Assembly: GCA_034430555.1 (NCBI GenBank)
Contig: DAOUEM010000495.1
Coordinates: 14,482-78,481, forward strand
Length of the DNA: 64,000 bases
Direction: 5' to 3'
From: DAOTXK01 sp034430555
GTDB lineage: Bacteria; Chloroflexota; Anaerolineae; Aggregatilineales; Ch27
Shown here: positions 52,024 through 59,635 of the stretch, in pieces
Layout of the letters: each line of letters starts with the position of its first letter
Position numbering within the stretch: the first letter of the stretch is position 1
Position numbers and translations under genes: made by a program
The notes under the pieces: model-generated
Told to the model about the DNA's origin: nothing
Seen by the model: only the letters and a program-made list of their open reading frames with translations
The model's database searches: none

Positions 52024-52884
52024 ATGCCGCCGATCATTGACGCTCATCAGCATAACTGGCAGTTGGAGCGCTTCTCCTACGCCTGGATCAAGCCCGAGTC
52101 GCCGCTGCACCGCGATTACCTGCCCACCGAAGCCCGCCGCGAGATGGACCTGGCCGGCATCGAAGCCTGCGTGCTGGTCGAGGCGGACAACTCCTTCCAG
52201 GAGACGGCCTGGCTGCTGGAGCAGGCAGAGCGGCACGCCCATATCGCCGGCGTGGTCGGCTGGGCGGACGTGCTCGACCCGGCGGCCATCCCCGCCCTGG
52301 CCGTTTACGCCGACCATGCCCAGTTTAAGGGCGTGCGGATGGGCTGGTTCGAGCCAAAGGACAACTGGGAAACCATCGCCACCACTATCGGCCTGCTGAA
52401 CCGGCCCGGCCTGAGCTGCGACCTGCTGCTCAACCCACCAGCGCTGCCCCAGCTGAAGAAGGTCATCGCGCGTAATCCCGGCGTGACCTTCGTGCTCGAC
52501 CACTTCGCCGGGGCCAAGATCGCGGCGGTCCGCCATACGATGTGGGCGGCGGGCATCCAACCGCTGGCCGAACATCCCAACGTGGTCCTGAAGGTCTCCG
52601 GCTACATGACGGCCTACCCGGCCCTCACGCCAGAGGTGCTGGAGGCTTACCTCGGCGTGGCCCTGGAAGCCTTCGGCGCGGACCGGCTGCTGTACGGCAG
52701 CGATTGGCCGGTTTCCACCAGCCGGGGGCACAGTTATCGCGACTCGCTGGCGGCCCTGCTGTCCGTGATCGAGACGCTGTCGCCGGGCGAGCAGGCGGCC
52801 ATCCTGGGCGGTACGGCGACCCGCGTCTACCGGCTGGACGCGGGCGCAGGCGCGGGTTATTCGGGGCAGGTTCCGGGCGGCTGA
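52024..52884 (+). CDS. Amidohydrolase, L-fuconolactonase-like
   Basis: This 286-residue TIM-barrel hydrolase fits the COG3618 amidohydrolases, which open L-fucono-1,5-lactone and related sugar lactones. IIDAHQHNWQ is the start with the metal-binding HxH, FVLDHFAGAKI has a further His, and LLYGSDWPVS the catalytic Asp. It would act just before the fuconate dehydratase at 41930. The TATAAT and 36-bp dyad lie 36 bases upstream, so it has its own controlled promoter. The sulfatase gene starts 45 bases downstream. The exact lactone is inferred from context. Confidence 0.83.
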   Translation: MPPIIDAHQHNWQLERFSYAWIKPESPLHRDYLPTEARREMDLAGIEACVLVEADNSFQETAWLLEQAERHAHIAGVVGWADVLDPAAIPALAVYADHAQFKGVRMGWFEPKDNWETIATTIGLLNRPGLSCDLLLNPPALPQLKKVIARNPGVTFVLDHFAGAKIAAVRHTMWAAGIQPLAEHPNVVLKVSGYMTAYPALTPEVLEAYLGVALEAFGADRLLYGSDWPVSTSRGHSYRDSLAALLSVIETLSPGEQAAILGGTATRVYRLDAGAGAGYSGQVPGG

Positions 52885-52929
52885 AACCCCGGGTCTGCCG
52901 TGCGCGCTGTTGAAGGGGGAGCTTCTGAT

Positions 52930-54396
52930 ATGCGTATTCTCACCATCGACATCGACAGCCTGCGGCCCGATCACCTGGGCTGCTACGGCTACCACCGGGC
53001 GACCAGCCCCAACATCGACCGGCTGGCGGCGGAGGGCATCCGCTTCGAGAACACTTACGCCTCGGATACCCCCTGCCTGCCCTCGCGCACGGCGCTGTGG
53101 AGCGGGCGGCACGGCTTCCGCACCGGCGTGATCAACCACGGAGGCGCCGCCGCGCAGCCGTTCGTGGAAGGGGCCGGGCGCGGCTTCCGCGACGATTTCG
53201 ACGGCACCGGCTGGATGCGCGCCCTGCGCCAGGCCGGCTACCACACGGTCACCGTCAGCCCCTTTGGGGAGCGCCATGCCGCCTGGCACTGGTACGCCGG
53301 CTACAACGAAATATACAATCCCGGCCAGGGCGGCAACGAACGCGCCGACGAGGTCGCGCCCATCGCCCTGGACTGGCTGGACCGCCGCGGGGCAGCCGAT
53401 AACTGGTTCCTGCACGTCAACTTCTGGGACCCGCACACCCCCTACCGCACCCCGGCGGAGGCCGGCGATCCCTTCGCCGAGGAACCGCTGCCTGATTGGC
53501 TCAACGAGAACATCCGGCTGGCTGCCATGCGCAATCACAGCGGGATGCGCTGCGCCCAGGAACTCAACGGCTGGGGCGGGGAGGACGCTCACCTGCGCTA
53601 TCCGCGCGTGCCGGAAACACTCGACTCGATGGACGGCGTGCGCCAGATGATCGACGGCTACGATACCGGCATCCGCTACAGCGACTATTACGTCGGCCAA
53701 CTGGTGGACAAACTGGCGGCGCTGGGCGTGCTGGACGATACGGCCATTTTCGTCAGCGCCGATCACGGCGAAAACCAGGGCGAACTCAAGGTCTGGGGCG
53801 ACCATCAACTGGCCGATCAGATCACCTGCCGCGTGCCGCTGATCGTGCGCTGGCCCGGCAAGATCGACAGCCCGCGTATCGATTCCGCCCTGCACTATCA
53901 CTTCGACTGGGCGGCCACCCTGATCGAACTGGCCGGGGGCGAGGTCCCCGCCAACTGGGACGGGCAGTCGTTCGCGGCGGCCTTCCAGGGGGAAGACGAG
54001 GCCGGACGCGAATACCTGGTGCTCAGCCACAGCACGCACACCTGCCAGCGCGCCGTGCGCTGGGACGACTACCTCTGCATCCGCACCTACCACGACGGCT
54101 ACAAGCTCCTGCCGGACGTGATGCTGTTCCACCTGGCGGAAGACCCGCACGAGCAGCATAACCTGGCCGAAGCGCGTCCCGATTTAGTCGACAAGGCGAT
54201 GGGTTACCTGGCGGACTGGCAGCACCACATGATGGTCAGCAGCGGCTCGGACGTCGACCCGATGATGACCGTGCTGCGGGAGGGGCGGCCCTTCCATGCC
54301 CAGGTCGACCTGCCGGCCTACCTGGAGCGGCTGCGCGCTTCCGGGCGGGAGCACGTGGCGGACGCCCTGGCGGCCAAATATCCCGGCGACCTGTAG
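52930..54396 (+). CDS. Sulfatase (Cys-type, formylglycine-dependent)
   Basis: This 488-residue alkaline-phosphatase-superfamily sulfatase hydrolyses sulfate esters. The signature CLPSR with Cys49, to be converted to formylglycine, lies in SDTPCLPSRTALWSGRHG. Metal ligands are the N-terminal DIDSLRPDH and the later SADHGENQG. The ATG at 52930 follows GAAGGGGGAGC; a GTG at 52900 would add ten residues with no homology. There is no signal peptide, so sulfated mono- or oligosaccharides, for example fucose sulfates, are likely hydrolysed inside the cell. It follows the fuconolactonase-like gene closely and converges with larC. Its TAG stop lies within a palindromic repeat. A dedicated maturase is not evident nearby. 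Confidence 0.9.
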   Translation: MRILTIDIDSLRPDHLGCYGYHRATSPNIDRLAAEGIRFENTYASDTPCLPSRTALWSGRHGFRTGVINHGGAAAQPFVEGAGRGFRDDFDGTGWMRALRQAGYHTVTVSPFGERHAAWHWYAGYNEIYNPGQGGNERADEVAPIALDWLDRRGAADNWFLHVNFWDPHTPYRTPAEAGDPFAEEPLPDWLNENIRLAAMRNHSGMRCAQELNGWGGEDAHLRYPRVPETLDSMDGVRQMIDGYDTGIRYSDYYVGQLVDKLAALGVLDDTAIFVSADHGENQGELKVWGDHQLADQITCRVPLIVRWPGKIDSPRIDSALHYHFDWAATLIELAGGEVPANWDGQSFAAAFQGEDEAGREYLVLSHSTHTCQRAVRWDDYLCIRTYHDGYKLLPDVMLFHLAEDPHEQHNLAEARPDLVDKAMGYLADWQHHMMVSSGSDVDPMMTVLREGRPFHAQVDLPAYLERLRASGREHVADALAAKYPGDL

Positions 54397-54449
54397 GGGT
54401 CAGGCGGTGCCTGACCCAGCGGTGCCTGACCCAGCGGTGCCTGACCCAA
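54393..54449. repeat. GTAGGGG palindrome with three 15-bp tandem copies between two stop codons
   Basis: GTAGGGGTCAGGC-GGT-GCCTGACCC is a hairpin that contains the sulfatase TAG and resembles the left arm of the element at 22376. From 54405 the 15-mer CGGTGCCTGACCCAG repeats three times, the last copy with one changed end base. On the minus strand the array encodes the GSGTA repeats that end LarC. Confidence 0.9.
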
Positions 54450-55629
54450 GCGAAATCTGCCCACCCGCCGCGCCGACCGCCGCCAGCCACACTTCGCGCA
54501 CGCTGACGCCGTGATCGGCGGCCAGGGCGGCGCAGTCGTCGTGCTCCGGCGAGAACTTGCGGGTCCCGTTGTCCAGGGCGGCGACCTTGACGCGCACCTC
54601 GCCAAACGGCGTCTGCACGGCCGTCATCTGGCGGGCTAAGGCCCAACGCGTCACCGTCGACTGGCGGATGCCCAGCGTGGTCGTCTGCCGGAAGAGCAGC
54701 GCCCGCAGGTCGGCGGCAGCGTTGGGGCGGCACAATACCTCGACCACCACCGCCGGGCGGCCCTTCTTCATGTGAGTGGGGGTCAGCCAGACGTCGAGCG
54801 CGCCCGCCGCCAGCGCTGCTTCCACCAGCGGCCCGTACCATTCCGGCACCATGTCGTCCAGGTTGCAGGCCAATACGATCAGCGTTTCTGATTGGGCTGC
54901 GCCGGCGGCTTCTGCCTGCCCGATGACCAGCCGCAGCACGTTGGGACGGTCCGGCCAGTCCTTGCGCCCGGCCCCGTAACCGACGCGGGTCACAGTCATA
55001 GACGGCATCAGGCCGAATTCATCGGCCAACCCGGCCACCAGGGCCGCACCGGTCGGCGTGACCGTCTCGCCGGCCACGTCCACGCCGACCACCGGCACGC
55101 CTTCCAGCAGCGCGGCCACCGCCGGGGGCGGCACGGGATACACGCCGTGCTGAATCTTGATCGTGCCGTGGGACCAGGGCAGCGGCGAAGCGACCACCCG
55201 GCCCACGCCCAGCGCCTCCAACCCGGCGATCACGCCCACGATATCGACCAGCGTATCGACCGCGCCCACCTCGTGGAAGTGCACCTCGTCCAGCGGGATG
55301 CCGTGCACGCGCGCCTCGACCGCGGCCAGGACCTCGATCACGCCCACCGCCCGCCCCCGGACCGACTCCGGCAGCCCTGCCGCGTCGATGTGGCGGATCA
55401 GGTCGGCAGGATGGCGCAGCGGCTGCGCCTCCGGGGCGATCACCTCGACATGGGTGCCGGCCAGCCCGTGTTTGACCAAACGAGCCGCCTCGACCGTCAC
55501 CGCGCCCAGCCCCAGCCGGTCGACCACGACCTGCAATTCGGCCAGCGGCCAGCCGGAGTCGAGCAGCGCGCCGAGCAGCATATCGCCACTGGCCCCGGCG
55601 AAACAATCCAGATAAGCGATGGTCGTCAT
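54400..55629 (-). CDS. larC: LarC, nickel insertion protein of the nickel-pincer cofactor
   Basis: This 409-residue protein matches LarC, the CTP-dependent nickel insertase that completes the nickel-pincer nucleotide made by LarB and LarE. IAYLDCFAGASGDMLLGALLDSGWP is the family start, HLVEVHFHEVG-like segment appears as DEVHFHEVGAVDTLVDIVG, and LIVLACNLDDMVPEWYGPLVEAA and WLTPTHMKKGRPAVVVEVLC are C-terminal domain motifs. Both domains are in one frame, with no frameshift such as the one known from Lactiplantibacillus. The last 15 residues (GSGTA three times) come from a tandem repeat. It lies about 37 kb from larEB and next to a DUF362 gene. Confidence 0.9.
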   Translation of the reverse strand: MTTIAYLDCFAGASGDMLLGALLDSGWPLAELQVVVDRLGLGAVTVEAARLVKHGLAGTHVEVIAPEAQPLRHPADLIRHIDAAGLPESVRGRAVGVIEVLAAVEARVHGIPLDEVHFHEVGAVDTLVDIVGVIAGLEALGVGRVVASPLPWSHGTIKIQHGVYPVPPPAVAALLEGVPVVGVDVAGETVTPTGAALVAGLADEFGLMPSMTVTRVGYGAGRKDWPDRPNVLRLVIGQAEAAGAAQSETLIVLACNLDDMVPEWYGPLVEAALAAGALDVWLTPTHMKKGRPAVVVEVLCRPNAAADLRALLFRQTTTLGIRQSTVTRWALARQMTAVQTPFGEVRVKVAALDNGTRKFSPEHDDCAALAADHGVSVREVWLAAVGAAGGQISLGSGTAGSGTAGSGTA

Positions 55630-55723
55630 GGTGAAGTTCCCTTCCCGGTGAATCAGACGGGCGGAGCATCCGCTGCCCCGCCCGGTGGATGTTGTCGCTT
55701 GTATGGTTCAGCTCAGTGCGCGC

Positions 55724-56956
55724 TTATGCAAGCATAAGGCCCAGAGATGGGTCCGCGGTGAGCACGGCGGCCAGATCGTCGGGCAGGCCCAGGCCACCGA
55801 CGGCCACGTCAACGGCCTCCGGGCGGCCCCCGTAGAGCAGGTCATAGGCCACATTGATGTGCGAAAGCGCCTCCAGCGCGGCCATGCCGGGCATCCCGCC
55901 GAAGGTGGGCAGTTGTTCCAGCCGGTTGGCGGCCTCTTCGCCCCAGGTCACCCGCACGAACCACCAGTTCAGGCTGTGCGACTGGTCCGGGTAGGGGTCT
56001 TCCGCCAGGACCGCCGCCGGAGTCTGGTCCCGCGCCCACAAGAGAGTCAGCAGCGCGACCTGATCGTGGCTCACCACGTCCTGCGAAGCCACAATCAGCG
56101 GTTGATCGAGGGCCAGGTGGTAGCCGGAGTCGGGGCCGTAGGTGGTCAGGGCCTGGTCGACCAGGGTCAGGGTCAGGCGCTGCTTGTCCGCCAACTGCGG
56201 GATGGCGTTCACCTCGGCGATCTTCTGGTGGAAGGTGGCGGCGTCGCGGTGCAGGACCATGCGGCTGGTGTCGCTGATATAGCCGACGGCGTTCTTCAGG
56301 CCCAGCGAAGCGCCGGCCAGCACGTGTTTGCCCAGGCGCGGCAGGTTGACCACGTGATCGACTTCATCCAGGATGGCGGCCACCTGCAAATCAGCGCCCC
56401 AGTAGGTATTGGGATCGGCCACGCCGCGGATGTAAGCCTCGGCATAGGGCACTTCCTCGAAGCAGTGCACGGTCGCCCCGGCGGTTTCCGCGGCCTCTAG
56501 CAGGCCGGTCTCGCGCATGTTCTCGCGGGTGGAGCCGATGGTCTCGTCCGGCAGGTGACGCACGAACATCGCGCCGCTCATATCACCCACGTAAACGGTG
56601 CCGGCCCCGGCTTCCTGCAAGAGCTGCACCACGCCTTCCAGCACGGCGGGAGAAGTCACCGAAGGGGCGGGCAGGTTGGAATTGCAGGCGACCTTGACGA
56701 ACACCGAATCGCCCGGCTGGAGCCAGCTCAGGTCGGTGGTGCCCAGCACGGCGCTGCGCACGGCTTCGGTGGTGGTCGTCTGTGCGGGGTCGAAGGTGTG
56801 CAGCAGGACGCGGGTGCGGTACGCCTCAAGCTGGCGGGGCGAAACCACGCCGCCCGCCGGCCAGGACGCGTTTACGCCGGCCAGCAGGGCCAGCAGGCTG
56901 CTCCCGCTCAGGCCGAGGAAGTGACGACGGGACAGGGAATCGGAGCGCCGGGTCAT
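55724..56956 (-). CDS. Tat-exported DUF362 domain-containing protein
   Basis: This 410-residue protein starts with a twin-arginine signal (LSRRHFLGLSGSSLLALLAG). The mature part has the DUF362 pattern: DSVFVKVACNSNLPAPSVTSPAVLEGVVQLL, YVGDMSGAMF, VNLPRLGKHVLAGASLGLKNAVGYISD and MVLHRDAATFHQKIAEVNA. Such proteins are often found with Fe-S redox proteins or on their own, and their biochemical role is not established. The start at 56956 has GGAGG 10 bases upstream; the frame extends 48 codons further without homology. It is followed by larC on the same strand, 94 bases downstream. The pairing may be functional or chance. Confidence 0.8.
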   Translation of the reverse strand: MTRRSDSLSRRHFLGLSGSSLLALLAGVNASWPAGGVVSPRQLEAYRTRVLLHTFDPAQTTTTEAVRSAVLGTTDLSWLQPGDSVFVKVACNSNLPAPSVTSPAVLEGVVQLLQEAGAGTVYVGDMSGAMFVRHLPDETIGSTRENMRETGLLEAAETAGATVHCFEEVPYAEAYIRGVADPNTYWGADLQVAAILDEVDHVVNLPRLGKHVLAGASLGLKNAVGYISDTSRMVLHRDAATFHQKIAEVNAIPQLADKQRLTLTLVDQALTTYGPDSGYHLALDQPLIVASQDVVSHDQVALLTLLWARDQTPAAVLAEDPYPDQSHSLNWWFVRVTWGEEAANRLEQLPTFGGMPGMAALEALSHINVAYDLLYGGRPEAVDVAVGGLGLPDDLAAVLTADPSLGLMLA

Positions 56957-57053
56957 GGGTCGAGCCTCCACTTCAGCCAGGGATGATCGCGCCGGATTGA
57001 TGGCCTGGAGTATAACACAAGTCCGGCCCGCGCCGTTACACGAGCGGCGTAGC

Positions 57054-57075
57054 GCGGGCGTCAGGCGGGCGTCAG
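57054..57075. repeat. 11-bp tandem duplication at the stop codon of a minus-strand gene
   Basis: GCGGGCGTCAG occurs twice. The second copy contains the TCA (57072-57074) that is the stop codon of the ADP-ribosylglycohydrolase-family gene on the minus strand. This is another case of duplication at a stop. Confidence 0.8.
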
Positions 57076-59198
57076 GTGGTGGCCGGGCGCACCCGGACAT
57101 CGCCGAAAGCCGTGCTGCCGTCCTCGCTCAGCAGCGCGATGGCCCCGCCGGTCAGCGGGCGGTCGTCGTCCGTCACCTGGAGGACCTGCTGCCGGTCGAT
57201 CCAGGCCGTGATCGTCGTCCCGCGGGCGGAGAGGTGCATGTCGTAAACGGTGTCCATCGTCCAGGGGAAGTCCGTCTCGGCCAGCACCGTCTCGCCATCC
57301 AGGACTTTGACCAGCCGCAGTTTATCCCCCCAGTAGAGCAGCAGCGCGTAATAGCGGCGCATCCCCTGGACGCGCACGCCGATCCCGCCTGCCGCCGCCA
57401 GGGTGATGCTGACCGGTACGCTGACGCGGAGATCGGTCCATTCCCGTGTGCCCTGCGAAACCAGGCCGCGGCCTTCGTTCTGGATCACGCGGTAGGGGGC
57501 CTGCGCGCCGGTGTAAAAGTGATCGGCGCCGCTGACCCAGGCCCGCCGCCACAGGTCGCCGTCGGCCCCCCGCGTTTTCCCCGGCGAGACGAGCAGCACA
57601 TCCGGCGAACCATGCCAGGCCAGGGTGTCCAGGTAGACGGTGCCGCTCATGGCCTGCGCCGCGCTGAGGACCAACCCGATCTGGGCGACGGGCGCGCCCC
57701 CGGTATCTGGCACGCGCCAGGCCAAGACGTGCGATCCGCCCGGCGGCAGGCTGGTCGTCGGGCCGGGCAGGGTTTCCAGGGCATTGGTCCGGTCGTAGGT
57801 CCGGAGGTACAGGCCGCAGGTGACCGGGGCCGGGTTGGCCGGGTCGGCGCTGATCCGGGCGCGCACCGTCTGGCCAGGGTACAGCGTCGGCGAGGCGAGC
57901 AGGCCGTAGCCGGGCATCGCCCTGGCCTCCGGCGGGATGAAGGTGGCGGTGCTGATCCGGGCGGCCAACCCCGGCGCGAGGTGATCGAAACGCACGGCCA
58001 GCGAGCGTGTACCGGACTCGCTGTGGCCGGCCACGTTGACCAGCGTCGGGACCACCGCCCCCGGATCGCCGGCTTCCGCCTGGAAGCCCTGCACCGCGCC
58101 CGGCAGCTCGAAGTGGAAGCGCGCGCCATCCTTGGGCCTCAGCGGCGGCAAACCGGCCAGCGCCCGCCCGACGTTGGCGACGTGGTAGGCTTCAGTAGCG
58201 GCGTCGGTGATAGCCCGGCCGCCGTCGGCGGTGGGCAGGTACAGGCGATCCGCGACCGGCCCGCGCCAGTCCGGCCCGGCGTCCAGGCCGGCCAGGCCGT
58301 TTTTGATGCCCAGCAAACAGCCGACATTACCCGCGTTGCAGTCGGTATCCCAGCCGGCAGTATTGACGATCATCTGCGTGCGCTGGAAGTCGTCGTCGCC
58401 GTAGAGCAGGCTGAGGATGATCAGGCCGTGGTTGGGCACCACATGGCAGTTGCCGCCGTACTTATCGTAGCCGTAAAAGGCGGCCAACTGCTCGCGCGCC
58501 TTGCGCCAGTCCGGCTCCTGGGCGTGCCATTCGCGGATATCGCCGATCAGGCGGGCGATGACCGAATCGGCGGGGATGACGGACAGCCCCACCTCGATCA
58601 AACGGTTGATGTCCGGCTCCACGAAAGCCGCCGATTCCATGGCAGCGATCACCTGCGCCCCGTAAATCGCCTCGCCGTCGTAGCTGACGCTGGCCGCGCG
58701 CCGCGCCAGGTCCGCCGCCCGCTCAGGATCGCCGGGCGCGACCATCGCCCACCCGTCGACGAATATCTGCGCCCCGATCTGCTCGGCGACGATAGGACCA
58801 TTGACCGCTGTCGAGCCGCTGTGAGGAGCCGCCATCCCACCCTTGAGGTTGAGGAAAGCGGTGTGCGCGGTGGAATGGCCGCGCCCGCCCCACCACAGAA
58901 TGGCCCGGTTTTCGATGATGTAGTTCAGCCAGGTCTGTCCGATCTGGGCGGGGGTGAGATCGGGCGTGTGATCGTAGTCCGGCAGGGCGCGCAAAAAGGT
59001 GAAGGTGCCGCTGATATCGTCGTCGGTGACAACCAGGGGCAGGCCGAGCCGCTCATGCACGTAGGTCCAGATTTCGCCCAGGTTAATCATGATGCGCTCG
59101 TAGGACCAGCCCTCGAAGGGACGGCCCAGGTACACGCCGATGATCTTGCCCAGCACACCGGCATAGACGCGCTCCAGGTAATCGTCGGGCAGAGGCAT
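57072..59198 (-). CDS. ADP-ribosylglycohydrolase family protein with C-terminal lectin-like domain
   Basis: This 708-residue protein has an ADP-ribosylglycohydrolase-like N-terminal half: DDYLERVYAGVLGKIIGVYLGRPFEGW, the metal-binding VVTDDDISGTFTFLRAL and TAGWDTDCNAGNVGCLLG. From about residue 360 a beta-rich region follows, with a LamG/concanavalin-like tail (RVSVPVSITLAAAGGIGVRVQG, LVKVLDGETVLAETDFP, ITAWIDRQQVLQVTDDDRPLTGG). Proteins like this are frequent in polysaccharide-degrading bacteria and their substrate is unknown; it need not be ADP-ribose. The start at 59198 follows AAGGAGAGGG. There is no signal peptide. It is divergent from the GHKL gene. Confidence 0.8.
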   Translation of the reverse strand: MPLPDDYLERVYAGVLGKIIGVYLGRPFEGWSYERIMINLGEIWTYVHERLGLPLVVTDDDISGTFTFLRALPDYDHTPDLTPAQIGQTWLNYIIENRAILWWGGRGHSTAHTAFLNLKGGMAAPHSGSTAVNGPIVAEQIGAQIFVDGWAMVAPGDPERAADLARRAASVSYDGEAIYGAQVIAAMESAAFVEPDINRLIEVGLSVIPADSVIARLIGDIREWHAQEPDWRKAREQLAAFYGYDKYGGNCHVVPNHGLIILSLLYGDDDFQRTQMIVNTAGWDTDCNAGNVGCLLGIKNGLAGLDAGPDWRGPVADRLYLPTADGGRAITDAATEAYHVANVGRALAGLPPLRPKDGARFHFELPGAVQGFQAEAGDPGAVVPTLVNVAGHSESGTRSLAVRFDHLAPGLAARISTATFIPPEARAMPGYGLLASPTLYPGQTVRARISADPANPAPVTCGLYLRTYDRTNALETLPGPTTSLPPGGSHVLAWRVPDTGGAPVAQIGLVLSAAQAMSGTVYLDTLAWHGSPDVLLVSPGKTRGADGDLWRRAWVSGADHFYTGAQAPYRVIQNEGRGLVSQGTREWTDLRVSVPVSITLAAAGGIGVRVQGMRRYYALLLYWGDKLRLVKVLDGETVLAETDFPWTMDTVYDMHLSARGTTITAWIDRQQVLQVTDDDRPLTGGAIALLSEDGSTAFGDVRVRPATT

Positions 59199-59281
59199 CG
59201 CGCCCTCTCCTTCCAACCAACCGCCGAGATGAGTCGTCGCAGTACACCCGTCAGCGCCGGTCTTTCCCGGCCTATCGTGGC

Positions 59282-59299
59282 GGAGGGCGAGCGCCCTCC
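59282..59299. promoter_or_regulatory. Perfect hairpin in the divergent region
   Basis: GGAGGGCG and CGCCCTCC flank only AG, so the sequence is an 18-bp near-palindrome with 8-bp arms. It lies 83 bases before the ADP-ribosylglycohydrolase-family start codon. It could be an operator or leader hairpin; T-rich flanks are weak. Confidence 0.4.
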
Positions 59300-59440
59300 T
59301 TAAAACCAACCGCCTGGACGAACAACTGCTGAGGTGATACTGTAGGATTTGCTCCCCCCAAAGACTATCATGCCAGGGGCTACCTGCGCCAGGCGGCCCG
59401 TCGGAACTATGGTAAAATAGAACGCAGGTTCTTACCCGGC

Positions 59441-59468
59441 TTGCCCGAAGCTGAGGATGCGCTACAAT
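59441..59468 (+). promoter_or_regulatory. Promoter for the GHKL ATPase gene
   Basis: TTGCCC (59441-59446) and TACAAT (59463-59468) are 16 bases apart, a fair sigma70-like promoter on the plus strand. The start codon lies about 160 bases downstream of the expected transcription start. Confidence 0.5.
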
Positions 59469-59635
59469 CACTGGTTCGGGGTGATTATAGCCTACCGGCG
59501 CCCGTTTTTGGGCATTTAGGAGGGTTTCCGGTAATCCGGTCTTGCCAGTCGTTATAAATCGCTTTACACTTTCCTCAGTTTCGTTTTGATCTCATCCTGG
59601 TAAATCCCTTATCGTTCTTGATGGAGACAAGCTGT

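Larger units (their letters stand above)
59199..59635. other. Divergent intergenic region before the GHKL gene
   Basis: The 437 bases hold no gene. They carry a GGAGGGCG-AG-CGCCCTCC hairpin, a promoter pair at 59441-59468, a second TAAAAT box at 59413-59418 and a CGCCCGTTTTTGGGC hairpin near 59500. The GHKL transcript would have a leader of about 160 bases. Confidence 0.6.

Noticed and set aside
51964..54159. Open frame of over 700 codons antisense to the fuconolactonase-like and sulfatase genes
   Set aside because: It spans two real genes and their gap, has no recognisable domains and is explained by codon bias on the plus strand.
54400..55629. Programmed frameshift in larC as known from Lactiplantibacillus
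   Set aside because: Both LarC domains are present in one continuous frame here.
56955..59303. Very long open frame antisense to the ADP-ribosylglycohydrolase-family gene
   Set aside because: High-GC coding sequence leaves antisense frames open. The translation is rich in Arg, Ala, His and Gln, has no family motifs, and the minus-strand gene has clear ones.
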